Source: Mycoplasmopsis caviae
Lineage (GTDB): Bacteria > Bacillota_I > Bacilli_A > Mycoplasmatales > Metamycoplasmataceae
Length of the DNA: 64,000 bases
Assembly: GCF_024498215.1 (NCBI RefSeq)
Contig: NZ_CP101806.1
Coordinates: 806,001 to 870,000 of the forward strand
Reading direction: 5' to 3'
Positions within the stretch are counted from its first letter, which is position 1. Every line of letters starts with the position of its first letter. The translations under genes and the position numbers were made by a program. Below are positions 51,228 to 61,191 of this stretch, piece by piece. Below the pieces are notes generated by a model that worked only from the letters and a program-made list of their open reading frames with translations, was not told the DNA's origin and searched no databases.

Positions 51228-52451
51228 TTATCCTTTTACTTTAATTACTCTTGGATCTAGTGCATCATGAAGACCAATAGCAATAAATTGTAAACTTACT
51301 GAAAGTGTTAATAAGATTAAGGTTGGAAGTCACATCAATCATACATTTGTTCTTGAGTCGATAATGTTATCATTAATAAACTTACCTAGGTTTATGTCTG
51401 TATCTTTGTTATAGAAACCTAAAAATGCAAGCGATGCAATTGAAAGAATTATTGCTGGAATTCTACGAACATAGTTCATAGCAATTTTACCTAAAATTGC
51501 TGGTAATGCGTGTAAAAATATTTGTCTTGTTGTTGAGGCACCAACACTTTTAGCAGCCGTAATGTATTCTTCATCTTTAACAGTAATAATAAACATTCTA
51601 GTTGCTCGAATTGGCCAGGTTCATCCAACAAAAAGTAAGCCTAAAATTAATATACCTTCACTTGTACCAGCAGCTGAAATAAATAAAAGTAATCAGATAA
51701 CTGATGGTGGTGCTTGAAAAATTTCAATCACTCTCATCATAACTGTATCAATTCATTTTCCAGCATGGAAGCCGAGTATAGCACCAACTGCAACACCAAT
51801 AACAACTTCAATAGTAGCAACAATTAGTGCAATTTTGATTGAACTTAATGCACCAAATCATACTGATGTTCAAATATCAACTTCTTTAAATGTTGTTCCA
51901 AAGTATGTTTTCAATGTTGGCATTGAGTTAACAATTTGTTGAATATCTGAAGCACTTATACTACTTCCTTTTGATATTGCATGAGTGTAAATATAGTTAG
52001 CTTTTCAGAAACTATATGCATTATAAGTTAATAATTGTGTATCATAATCTGCTTTAATATCACTTAGATATTGATCAAGTGGCCTAAATGAAATAGTATT
52101 GTTTCATGCAACCATTCTTTCATATGTGATAAAGTTGTCTGCATTAGTTACAATTGGACTAAAAAGTGGTGGTAAATTTGATGTTAGTTCATTCCCGTCT
52201 TTAAATATTTTGCCAGTAGCTGAATATGGAGAAGTTAAAGTTACAATAATTCCAGTTAATATTAGTGTTATAAAAACTGCAAAAGCAATTAGTACAACTG
52301 GGTTTTTGAAAAATCGTTTGCAAATTTCATAGAATAAAACCTTTGGTTTACCAACAATGTTGGTTGACTTTTTTTCTTTGTCAGCAAACTTAATTTTTTC
52401 AATTAAATCTTGTGGAATGTTGTACTTTTTGTTAAAAGTTTTTTGTTCCAT
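51228..52451 (-). CDS. oppC: Oligopeptide ABC transporter permease OppC
   Basis: 407 aa, longer than usual (about 300) because of an N-terminal cytoplasmic segment and an extended extracellular loop between TM1 (LIAFAVFITLILTGIIVTL) and TM2. The BPD_transp_1 permease core has the EAA-type ATPase coupling loop EYITAAKSVGASTTRQIFLHALP and about six membrane helices. It ends with the OppC-typical SLQFIAIGLHDALDPR. Works with OppB as the membrane channel. 4 nt after oppB; start ATG 52451. Confidence 0.94.
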
Positions 52452-52455
52452 AATT

Positions 52456-53532
52456 TTATGCTTCTCCTTTTGCTAATAATTCTTGATCTTGTTGCTTAAA
52501 TAATTCTTTTTCAGCCTTAATACGAGCTTTCTTAGCTTTAATAACTTCAAATCAGTTAATTCCACCACCTTTTGAATACTTAATTCTTGGATCAATTAGT
52601 GTAAATGTTACATCAACAAGAACATCGGTAAATAATGATAAAGTAGTAAAGAATAAGATATTAAACATTACAATGTTTGTTTCTCCATTAGGAAATGCAT
52701 TAATAATTAAGTCTGAGGTACCTTTAACTAACCAGAATCTTTCAATAATAATACTTCCGCTTAATAGTGTAATATATGAAGGAATAATAATAGCAGCTAA
52801 TGGAATTGATATGTTTCTAAAAACATATTTAAAGAAAATTTGTGAACCGCTCAAACCTTTAGTTTTAGCAATTAAAACATAGTTTGATGTTAATACAGTA
52901 ATAACTTGGTTTCTTGAATAAAGTGTGTAAACAGCTAGAGAACCAAATGACAATAGTGATATAGGTGCAATAATTGACTTAATTGTTTTGGCTCATGAAC
53001 CACCTAATTCATATGGTGATATAAATGAACGACCAAAGCCCATTTTGTTAAATATGTTAATAAAGAATGGTGCTAAAACAAATGATGGCACTGCTATAAA
53101 AATGAAAACAAAGACATTAATTAACGAATCTCAAATTGTACCTCTTTTGTAGCCAGCTAAAATACCAATTGTGGTGCCTAAAATTGCACTAATAATAAAG
53201 GCAGGTAGTGAAATTAAAATAGTTCACTTAAGTGGATCAAAAAACATTTCAGGAATTGTTTCATATTCAGATTTATATGTATAAACTTTTCCATATTCGA
53301 ATTTGAGAATGTCTCCTAAGTAACCAAATAACTTAACAATTCCAGGAATTTTATCAAATTCATCTGCATCTCTAAGTCTTTGAGCCCTTTCAAAGGTGCT
53401 TAAGCCTTCTTGTCCTGCAGCAATACGATAAGGGTTTTGTTGAAAAGCAATTATAATTGAGTAAGAAAATATAATAATAATAAATAATGTGAGAATAGCA
53501 AAAGCTATTCTCTTAAAAATATACTTAATCAT
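52456..53532 (-). CDS. oppB: Oligopeptide ABC transporter permease OppB
   Basis: 358 aa. TM1 is FAILTLFIIIIFSYSIIIAF, then an extracellular loop, then the permease domain with about five more helices; the coupling loop reads NYVLIAKTKGLSGSQIFFKYVFRN. The C-terminal TLIDPRIKY is typical for OppB/DppB. A short cytoplasmic Lys/Glu tail follows. 25 nt separate it from the oppA stop, so it is the second gene of the opp operon. Its frame includes several TGA Trp codons. Confidence 0.94.
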
Positions 53533-53557
53533 TGTAATTTAAGTAATTTACATTATT

Positions 53558-56326
53558 TTATTTCTTAACACTTATATCTGCTAATCACAAGTTGTTATCG
53601 GCAACAAAAGGAACGTTATAGTTTTTGTTTACTAATGTTGGTTCAAGGTTTTCATTTGAAATTGTCTTTCTTTCATCAACTTGAATTCCTAAATAGTTAG
53701 CTATTTCTTTTGCAAGTCTTATAACTGTTTCATTTGTATTCTTTTTAACATATGAAATAAAGAATTCTGCTGATATACTTGAAGACATTGTGTAGTTTGC
53801 TGTTTCATCAAGAACAAATTTTTTGTCTGTTTCATCATATTTTAAGTGATGTAACTTTTCGCCTAGATCAAATGAATAAGCAGTAGGAATTTTATTGAAG
53901 TCATCAAGTTTGAAACCAAATTTGTAGTCATTTTTGGTATCTTTTGCAAATTCCAATAGTTTTTTTGACGCTTCAACAAGAGTAGGAAAAGCAGTTTTTA
54001 ATTTATTTTCTAATTTTGTGTTTGTTGCAATTGCTAACATTACACTTAAGAAACCACTGTTTGACACACCATCAAGACCTGAACCAATACTATCAACATC
54101 ATATCCTCATGAAATTATTCTAGCTATTGACCCACCAAATAGTGCATTAATTCATTGAGACTTCTCCGTAGTCTCATATCTCCTATAAGTTGGAACCAAT
54201 CTTGGATCAATGCTTTTAATAAGAGATTGAACGTTGCTAAACACACTTTCCATTTTACCTGGTCTTCAGTTTGCTCATCTATGTGGAACAATTCATTCAA
54301 CCTTAAATCCATTTTTTTGTTCAGAAGACAATTTTTCTTGATATTCATCTAGTATCTTTTTGATTGCTTCTTGAATTTCTTTAAACTTAGCTGATTTATA
54401 TTTATCAGCAGTTGTTGTTGCTGTTGTTGCAATATTAGCATTATCAGATGGTTTTATTGTGTTTGTAATATTACCATTCTCATCAACTGTGTAAAGAGTA
54501 TTTAAATCTTCATAGTAATCAATAGGTCTTTTTTTAGTATTTGATTCTTGATCAGTTCCACCAATTGAACTATGAGGAGCAACATTAGCTAGTCATGGTC
54601 TATCATTGTTGCTTGATAGGGTGTTTGCAACAGCATTTCAGTTTATAGCAGCACTTAATAACGATCTAAATGATACAGATCTACCTGATAACATATTTTC
54701 GTATAGTTGTTCATTTGTTTCTTCATCTTTTGTTCCATTTAAAACTTGCTCAGCTGACAAACCATAGAACAATTTGGCTGCATGTTCATTCAAAAACATA
54801 TCTGTTGCTTTATCATTTGCGCCTTTTGCATAAGGAATTACACTTGTTAATAATCTAAATGCACCAGAACTTCTATTCAGCGATTGTTGATATGTTAAGC
54901 CATACTCTTCAGGGTTTGCTCGAACATCCGCTTGTTGAGAACTAAGTAAGTCTTTAAATGAGAATCTAAATGAATTGCCTTTTCTATATTCATTAAATGT
55001 TTGATCTATGAAAATATCACGTGATGTTTTGTAGTATTTTGTTACAGCCATAGCAACATTTGTCTCTGATTCAACAAAATCTTTGTCAAAATGAAACCTG
55101 TTCTTGTAATATCTGTATTCTTGCGCCTCTGGATAGTATCCACCTGAAAAGTATCGTCCAGCATAAAGAAGTTCTGATTCATTTTGACCATATGTGTAAA
55201 CTCCAGCAAGTCTTAATAAGTTATCTTCTGGCAATTGTGATAATGCATTTAATAATGATGCTTTTGCACCCTCACCACGTTTACCATTTTTAGCTGTGAA
55301 TCTTGGTTCTTTTAATGTTTCTTTAATATATTGAGATGGTGCAGCAAGGAAGTCCTTAGCTGTTGCAAAATAGTCCACTAAATCCTTAAAACTTAAAATG
55401 TCAGTCTTATTTGCAAGTGGATGAAAGTTAAGAAATTCTCTACCATCTTTTTTGCTAATAAAATCATCTTTCTTAGAAAATTTACTGCTGTCAATTCCAA
55501 ATAGAGCGTAAATATATTCATTTGGATATCTTAATCCATCAGTGAAATTCTTCGTTCCTTCTGAAAGCATTTCTGTTTCATATTTATCAAGTTCAGTAAC
55601 TTTGTTTTCAAGTGTTGTACCTTTTAGATAATTACCACGTGAACCTCTTGAAAGAGTGTGCGTTCTTATTCAAGAAATAAAGAAGTCTTCAGCAACAACA
55701 TTATATTTTGTTTGTTTACCATAAGCATCTATTCATTTAACATCTTTTCTTATACGAAGTTGTACTTTCTTTGCGCCTTTTAATGCCTCCTCGAACTTTT
55801 TACTATTAATACTTCTTTCATTATTCGAAGTTGCTTTATAGTTTGCAAAATTATAATGAGCAGGAGTTCCTTTTGTTTGGTCAGCCGGGTTTTCTGCACT
55901 TTGTTTTAGCTCAGCATCATCTTTATCAAAAACTTCCTCAGTGTTGTCACTTTTAGTTACAACAACAGCATCGGCATATTCAAGTGAATATTTTCAATAT
56001 GATGGTTCAATAATGTACTTTTTGCCATCTTCTTTTTTTGTTTCAATCTTAGGTACTCCAAATGTTCTTGCCATAAGCAAGTATGCACCAGTTTCTTCTC
56101 TTAATTCACCTAAAAATCCACCGTAAATTGCAGACATATCATTTATAAATGAGTCACCTGAAAAATCTGCATTTGCCGCACTTCAAACTCTTTGTCCTTT
56201 TAATTGATCAACACCTTCAATTGTACGCCCTTTTTTGCCGCAACTTGCACTTATTAATATTGGTGTAAGTGCACTAAAAGCTGCTAACGGGGCTAGTGAT
56301 CAAAATATCTTTTTACTTTTAGTCAT
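53558..56326 (-). CDS. oppA: Peptide-binding lipoprotein OppA (P100-like)
   Basis: 922 aa. Signal peptide with lipobox LISASC (Cys29). The size, the N-terminal RVWSAANADFSGDSF-like region and the position ahead of oppBCDF match the mycoplasma P100/OppA, a substrate-binding protein of the SBP type 5 family. In M. hominis the P100 OppA also has ecto-ATPase and adhesion roles; I do not see a clear Walker A here. Many TGA Trp codons. Transcription would start at the promoter near 56801-56829 and pass through a lysine-riboswitch-like leader. The RBS GAAAGGA precedes the ATG. Confidence 0.93.
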
Positions 56327-56401
56327 AAATTCCTTTCGATATAAATATCTACTTGTTGTTTTATTATTATCTTTTTTATATAAATTTAATGTTATGTGTA
56401 T

Positions 56402-56441
56402 AAATAAAAATTTTGTAAAGCTCTCTTAAACTTCACAAAAT
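56402..56441 (-). terminator. Riboswitch-controlled terminator before oppA
   Basis: On the minus strand ATTTTGTGAAG / CTTTACAAAAT forms an 11-bp stem (56441-56431 with 56420-56410), then TTTTTATTT. The 3' arm CTTTACAAA duplicates the 3' strand of riboswitch helix P1 (56469-56461). The 5' arm can therefore pair with either, giving exclusive terminator and antiterminator states. It lies 76 nt before the oppA ATG. Confidence 0.75.
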
Positions 56442-56464
56442 AATAATTTAGCATTATTTATTTG

Positions 56465-56637
56465 TAAAGTTATAGCACCAATGGTTAAAAGGACCAAAGA
56501 ATAACAAACTATTATGAATTGTTACCACTAACAACTACCGCCGTAGTTAGTAGTTCGGCTCCCATACCCTTTCTATTAGTCTCAACACATACCTGCTAAA
56601 CTAATATACTTTTGTTAAGAGCTCCTCTATAACTTTA
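56465..56637 (-). promoter_or_regulatory. Lysine riboswitch (L-box) aptamer upstream of oppABCDF
   Basis: 173 nt closed by a perfect 11-bp P1 (TAAAGTTATAG 56637-56627 with CTATAACTTTA 56475-56465). Conserved L-box strings occur in order: ATAGAGGAGC directly after P1, AAAGTA, then GAAAGGGTATGGGAGCCGAA (consensus AGAGGNGC, AGTA, GAAAGGGGA...GCCGAA). P2 is formed by GCTC with GAGC and an upper TATTAGT/ACTAATA helix; P3 by ACTACTAA... with its complement around GGCG; P4 by GTAACAA/TTGTTAT; P5 by TGGT/ACCA. Five helices around one junction is the lysine riboswitch plan. The last junction strand (ATTGGTG) departs from the ACTG consensus. Confidence 0.78.
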
Positions 56638-56643
56638 ATATAA

Positions 56644-56667
56644 AAGCAGGTCTGTTCATACCTGCTT
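56644..56667 (-). terminator. Hairpin just upstream of the riboswitch
   Basis: A perfect 8-bp stem AAGCAGGT / ACCTGCTT followed on the minus strand by TTATATT. It could be a weak terminator. Its AGCAGGTATG is repeated in the P2 loop of the aptamer, so ACCTGCT could pair with either copy. Confidence 0.5.
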
Positions 56668-56713
56668 AAAAACTACAAAACTTATATATTTTGAAACCTT
56701 AAGAGGTATTGAA

Positions 56714-56791
56714 TTAAGAAATAATCATCATCATGTGTGAGATAATGCAAATATTCTTTCCAATACGATTAAAGTTTCTATTTTTTAACAT
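56714..56791 (-). other. Possible 25-aa leader peptide ORF before the riboswitch
   Basis: ATG 56791 lies only 2-3 nt from the transcription start predicted from the promoter at 56801-56829. The frame reads MLKNRNFNRIGKN..., ends HMMMIIS, and stops at 56714. No SD. It could be translated leaderless; it may be chance. Confidence 0.25.
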
Positions 56792-56800
56792 AACGCAATA

Positions 56801-56829
56801 ATTATATATGCTTTTGCTTTATATTTCAA
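56801..56829 (-). promoter_or_regulatory. opp operon promoter
   Basis: Minus strand TTGAAA (56829-56824), a 17-nt spacer, TATAAT (56806-56801). This is the best consensus promoter in the window and the only good one between the aquaporin terminator and oppA. It gives a leader of about 465 nt. Confidence 0.7.
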
Positions 56830-56878
56830 CTATTTTTTTATTACCGGGGCTAAAAATTTTGCTAAAAACCAATCAAAA

Positions 56879-56936
56879 ATATGCAAAAAGTTATTTTTAA
56901 GCATAAAAAAATGCAATTTTTTAACTTTTTGCATAT
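56879..56936. repeat. Nested inverted repeat upstream of the opp promoter
   Basis: ATATGCAAAAAGTTA (56879-56893) and its exact complement (56922-56936) enclose GCAT-A6-ATGC. A 16-nt part (AACTTTTTGCATATTT) recurs upstream of the YitT gene (near 35963). It could be a cruciform or a protein site. Confidence 0.5.
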
Positions 56937-56960
56937 TTAAAGTTTTTTATAAAAAAATTA

Positions 56961-56995
56961 AAAATGAATTTAACTTTTAGGTTAAATTCATCAAA
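56961..56995 (-). terminator. Aquaporin gene terminator
   Basis: TGAATTTAAC / GTTAAATTCA, 10 bp, extended by A/T runs; T-rich on the minus-strand exit side. 10 nt after the stop. Confidence 0.8.
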
Positions 56996-57000
56996 AATTA

Positions 57001-57981
57001 TTATTTTTCTACTTGTGTTTTATCACTTTGTTCACTTTGCGATACATAATGACTAGCTCTGTTGTTTTTATGATTCATCATTCACAATAGTGCACCATTA
57101 CCATATTTTTCTGTAAATCCTTGTGAAAGTGCATAAAGAACAGGAGATAATAAGTTACCTAAAATCATTGAGAATGTGGCAACAATAATATCATATTTAG
57201 CCATTGCATTTAAATTCTTCATATCAAAGAATAGTGTTGGTACTTGTTGAGCTAGCCCACGTGCAGGGTTAATCGCTGCTGATCCTAGTAAAATACCCAT
57301 TCAAACATCCAAACTAATAATAAAGCAAATAAATGTATCACGATATTTTGCTTCTAATCTAGGGCTAAAAATTGGAAATAGTAAAATAGCTCCTAAAACC
57401 ATTTCTCCAAAGAATATTCAAGTAGCACCACTTCAAATTGTTTTATTGCTAATTGCTGAACCTTGCTTAAATGAAGAGTCAAATTGACCAATAAATGATT
57501 TTAAACTAACGTTGTGAGCACTAATATAGTGGTTAGCTTGAATACTTGCCTGAGTTGAGTTAGCTGCATAAGTTGTTGAGAATGTAACACTTGAAGCATA
57601 ATGTCCAATAGCATAAATAATTAAGCCAGCGATAATTGCACCAACAATTTGGATTGCAATTTTAACAAATACATAAGTGCTTTTGTTAGTTCCACTAAGT
57701 CAGCGATAAATTGTAACAAGTGGATTTAAATCCACTGATCATCTTCCAAAGAAGATTAGACATGAACCTACAATTACAAAACCAGCATAAAATCCAACAA
57801 TGACATTGTGTAATAGGTAGTGTTCAACTATTTTGTCTTTAACAATAATACTTAATCCAGCAAGCCCAAGCGAAATTCAAATTGTTCCAATAAGTTCACT
57901 AATTATATGACTAATTCAGTGCTTCGCCTTAGCTGGTTGCAAAGCATTCTGTCGATTTTTAAAATTAAAAAATTTAAACAT
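57001..57981 (-). CDS. MIP family channel (aquaporin/glycerol facilitator)
   Basis: 326 aa. About six membrane helices with two half-helix motifs: the first is NPL in VDLNPLVTIYRW instead of NPA, and the second is INPARGLAQQ. An extracellular loop of about 55 residues rich in Ser/Ala/Gln lies between helices 3 and 4. Glycerol facilitators of mycoplasmas supply glycerol for GlpK/GlpD and lipid synthesis; whether this one passes glycerol, water or lactate cannot be decided. It lies directly downstream of D-LDH on the same strand. RBS AAGGTGAA. Confidence 0.9.
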
Positions 57982-57997
57982 AAATTCACCTTTTTTA

Positions 57998-58024
57998 ATA
58001 AAAGCCTGTTTTATAGGCTTTTAT
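57998..58024 (-). terminator. D-LDH terminator, TGTTTTATAG-core hairpin
   Basis: A perfect 10-bp stem ATAAAAGCCT / AGGCTTTTAT around GTTTTAT. The D-LDH stop codon (58021-58023) lies in the stem. It also separates this gene from the aquaporin gene 17 nt on. Confidence 0.8.
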
Positions 58025-59058
58025 CCATTTCTAACTTTTCCATTTTCCATAATCACAAGTGATTTAGAAAAATCTCCATTTTGAGCACTATCAGCATTGT
58101 CTAATGTAATTTTTGCAATTTGAGTTAGCGCTACATCTGTTAAGAACGCTTGGTGTGAAGTAATAATTACATTTTCATTACTAATTAATTCTTCTCATTC
58201 AGGATCATTCTTCTTATATTCTTTAGCTTCAACTGAAATATCTTGATAAAATCTTCCTTCTTCTCTTTCAAGAACATCACTAGCAAGACCTCTAATAATA
58301 CCTTTTTTAAGCCCATAAAGAACACCAGGAATGTCAATTAACTCACCTCTAGCTGTATTAACTAAGATGACACCTTTTTTCATCATCTTAACAGCATCTT
58401 TGTCAATTAAATGGTTTGTCGAAGGAAGTAATGGTGCATGAAGCGAAATAAAATCACTTTCTTTTATAACTTTTGTAAATGAAACATATTCAAAACCTAA
58501 CTCACTTGCTAATGCTGGAAAGTGTTTTTCATTATATGAGTCAAATACTAAAACACGAGCTCCCATACCTTTCATAATTTTAATAAAGCATTGTCCAATT
58601 TTACCAGCGCCAATAACACCAACTGTTGAGCCATAAATTGCTTTACCATCAAGTCCATTAAGTGAGAAATTATATTTTGAAACCAAACGGTCAGCTTTAA
58701 CTATGTTTCTATTAATAGCCATAAGTGTTGCAGCAGCAAATTCTGCTACACTTTCAGCTGAATAGTTTGGTACTCTAAAAACTTTAATTCCCAATTCTGC
58801 TGCCTTAGTTAAGTCAACTTTGTTATATCCCATTGATCTTTGCAATCAAACTTTAACACCCATTTTGGCTAATAATTCAAGAATGTACTTGTCGCCGTAT
58901 GTGTTAACAAATGCACAAACTGCATCAAAACCCTTTGCTTTTGTAACAGTATTAATGTTCAAGTTTTCTTCAAAATACTCAATTTGGTGTCTTGAGTTAT
59001 TAACTGCATTAAAATATTTCTTATCATACTCTTTTGCATCAAAAAAAGCTATTTTCAT
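58021..59058 (-). CDS. D-isomer 2-hydroxyacid (D-lactate) dehydrogenase
   Basis: 345 aa. It reads like D-lactate dehydrogenase: the substrate-domain start KIAFFDAKEYDKKYF, the VAEFAAATLMAINR block, the Rossmann GAGKIGQ (NAD), LHAPLLPSTNHLI, the catalytic Arg in NTARGELID, the Glu in VLEREEG and the acid His in TSHQAF. It oxidises NADH by reducing pyruvate to D-lactate at the end of fermentation. AGGAGAA precedes the ATG. Followed by the aquaporin gene on the same strand. Confidence 0.92.
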
Positions 59059-59299
59059 CTTTTCTCCTAAAAAACATACAAAATTTAATTAAGTTAAACT
59101 TAATCATTATATTTAATAATTATATGGAACATATTGGCTTTTAAACTTCGCTTTTTAAAATAAGTTACCTTATTAATGTTAACATTTTCACATATTATTT
59201 AAATATTAGTTTAAAGATAAAGTTAAAATGACTATATTTATATTAATATTAAGGTATATAGTTAAAAAATCTTGTTATTTTTAAGGAGTTAATCAAATT

Positions 59300-60181
59300 A
59301 TGGGTTTAAAAAATTGATTTAAAAATCTTTTTGCTCGTGGAGACAAAAATAAGCAACAGCCTGCATTAAAAAAGAATGTTGAAGTTTCTCAAATGTCTCG
59401 TGATATTGTAGAAGCAATGGGTGGCATTAAAAACATTACAGGCTTTAACAACTGTGCAGCTAGATTAAGATATGATGTTAAGGATACTTCATTAGTTAAT
59501 GAAGAAGAACTTAAAAAAATTGGTGCTAGTGAAGTTATTTTCATCGGTAAGAGACATGTTCAAGCTAAATTTGGTGAAGTTAGTGAAAAATTAAATATTG
59601 ACATTCAAGCGGCAATACCAACATTGGAAGATGAAGAAAGAAAGAAGAAAGTTATTGAAGTATCTTCTGATGTAAACTTATTTGAAGAAAAGCCAATTGA
59701 AGTTAAGAAAAGCAAAGATGACTTTACAATCTATGCACCTTGTATAGGCACTAGAAAATCACTTGAAGATTTAAGTGATTCAACATTTAGTTTGCTTGGT
59801 TCAGGTTATGCAGTTGAATTAGATTCAAAATTAAATAAAATTGAAATCTATGCTCCTATTAGTGGTACATTAATTATGACATATCCTACAAAACATGCTT
59901 ATGGTATTGTTAACGAGAGTGGCCTTGAAGTACTAGTTCACATTGGTATTGACACAGTTAAATTAAATGGTTTAGGTTTTGAAACAAATCTTAAACAAAA
60001 TGACAAAGTTGAAAAAGGTCAACTATTAGCAACTGTAGATCTTAAAAAATTAAAGAACAGTAAAATATGCAGTGATGTAATTATTTTAATTACAGATAAT
60101 GAAAATAAAACTAAACAAACAAAATTACTTTGCCCACTAGAAATTAAAGAAGCCAAAACTCCTTGATTCAAAATGGTTTAG
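59300..60181 (+). CDS. PTS glucose-type EIIBA protein
   Basis: 293 aa; ATG after AAGGAG, TGA Trp near both ends. An EIIB domain (about 25-100) has the phosphorylation Cys52 in NNCAARLRYDV. A linker (KVIEVSSDVNLFEEKP) leads to an EIIA(Glc) domain (about 140-290) with GSGYAVELDS, APISGTL, KHAYGI (His199) and the phosphoacceptor LVHIGIDTVKLNG (His214). There is no membrane EIIC part in the window, so it must serve an EIIC encoded elsewhere. Part of it is duplicated downstream. Confidence 0.9.
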
Positions 60182-60188
60182 TAATAAT
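59643..60188 (+). repeat. 546-bp direct repeat, copy A
   Basis: Identical to 60546-61091, offset 903. It covers the linker and whole EIIA domain of the IIBA gene and 7 nt after its stop. Perfect identity over 546 bp suggests a recent duplication or gene conversion. Confidence 0.9.
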
Positions 60189-60191
60189 ATT

Positions 60192-60216
60192 AGTAACTCT
60201 AATGAGTTACTTTTTT
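60192..60216 (+). terminator. PTS IIBA terminator (copy A)
   Basis: AGTAACTC-TAAT-GAGTTACT then TTTTT. Same loop as the hairpin after copy B (61095-61119) but two base pairs differ in a compensating way. Confidence 0.8.
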
Positions 60217-60234
60217 ATTAAAACTTAAACTTTT

Positions 60235-60546
60235 CCCGAGTTTCGGAGTTAGACACACTAAAAAGGCTCAATTTTTGGCAAAAAGCACAAAAAACATTAA
60301 TTTTTAGGCATTTTTTAAGCTTTTTCTCAAAAACGTGTTATATGCATTTAATTACACTTTTTCCCTTATTATTGACAGAAAAAGAATTAATTACATTTAA
60401 CTATTTTGTGGTATTATTTAATTTATCGGCACATTTTAACCTTAAAATTGTAAAAGTGTTATTAAAATTATTGCCAAAATTTTACCAATATGCCTATTTT
60501 ATAGGCAAATTGTTCATTTTTTTAATTTTTAACTCCGAAAGTCGGA
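60235..60546. mobile_element. MITE-like segment between the repeat copies
   Basis: 312 bp with 17-bp terminal inverted repeats (CCCGAGTTTCGGAGTTA against TCCGACTTTCGGAGTTA, 15 matches). Its right end abuts copy B of the repeat. It holds no ORF with family features; a degenerate TATTTTATAG-core hairpin lies near 60487-60512. The identity of any parent element is unknown. Confidence 0.5.
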
Positions 60547-61084
60547 GAAGAAAGTTATTGAAGTATCTTCTGATGTAAACTTATTTGAAGAAAAGCCAAT
60601 TGAAGTTAAGAAAAGCAAAGATGACTTTACAATCTATGCACCTTGTATAGGCACTAGAAAATCACTTGAAGATTTAAGTGATTCAACATTTAGTTTGCTT
60701 GGTTCAGGTTATGCAGTTGAATTAGATTCAAAATTAAATAAAATTGAAATCTATGCTCCTATTAGTGGTACATTAATTATGACATATCCTACAAAACATG
60801 CTTATGGTATTGTTAACGAGAGTGGCCTTGAAGTACTAGTTCACATTGGTATTGACACAGTTAAATTAAATGGTTTAGGTTTTGAAACAAATCTTAAACA
60901 AAATGACAAAGTTGAAAAAGGTCAACTATTAGCAACTGTAGATCTTAAAAAATTAAAGAACAGTAAAATATGCAGTGATGTAATTATTTTAATTACAGAT
61001 AATGAAAATAAAACTAAACAAACAAAATTACTTTGCCCACTAGAAATTAAAGAAGCCAAAACTCCTTGATTCAAAATGGTTTAG
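60546..61084 (+). pseudogene. 5'-truncated duplicate of the EIIA part of PTS IIBA
   Basis: Copy B of the repeat. The frame enters from the MITE-like segment with a TAA at 60530-60532 and has no ATG before the EIIA domain, only internal TTG codons (for example 60695) without SD. The EIIA domain itself is intact, including both His residues. It could make a free EIIA only if a non-standard start is used. TAG at 61082-61084, then its own hairpin. Confidence 0.75.
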
Positions 61085-61094
61085 TAATAATTCA

Positions 61095-61118
61095 AGTAGT
61101 TCTAATGAACTACTTTTT
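61095..61118 (+). terminator. Terminator after the duplicated EIIA (copy B)
   Basis: AGTAGTTC-TAAT-GAACTACT followed by TTTT. Confidence 0.75.
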
Positions 61119-61140
61119 ACAAAGTTTGACGAATCAATTT

Positions 61141-61185
61141 AAAAATGACCAATACGCCTTATTTATAGGTGTATTGGTCATTTTT
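61141..61185. terminator. Long bidirectional hairpin
   Basis: AAAAATGACCAATAC / GTATTGGTCATTTTT, 15 bp plus GCC/GGT, around TTATTTATA. It resembles 45496-45538, whose stem shares AAAATGACCAA. It separates plus-strand PTS genes from the minus-strand IS remnant. Confidence 0.8.
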
Positions 61186-61191
61186 AAAATT

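Noticed and set aside
53558-56326. Walker A ATPase motif in OppA, as reported for M. hominis P100.
   Set aside because: The nearest candidate, NGKRGEGAKAS, does not fit GxxxxGK[ST].
56465-56637. The structured opp leader as RNase P RNA, tmRNA, SRP RNA or a T-box.
   Set aside because: The GAGGAAAGUC and tmRNA or SRP signature strings are absent and there is no T-box AGGGUGGNACCGCG; L-box strings are present in order.
60342-60578. 78-codon plus-strand frame across the MITE-like segment.
   Set aside because: Hydrophobic low-complexity translation, no SD, and it runs out of the segment into the repeat in a wrong frame.
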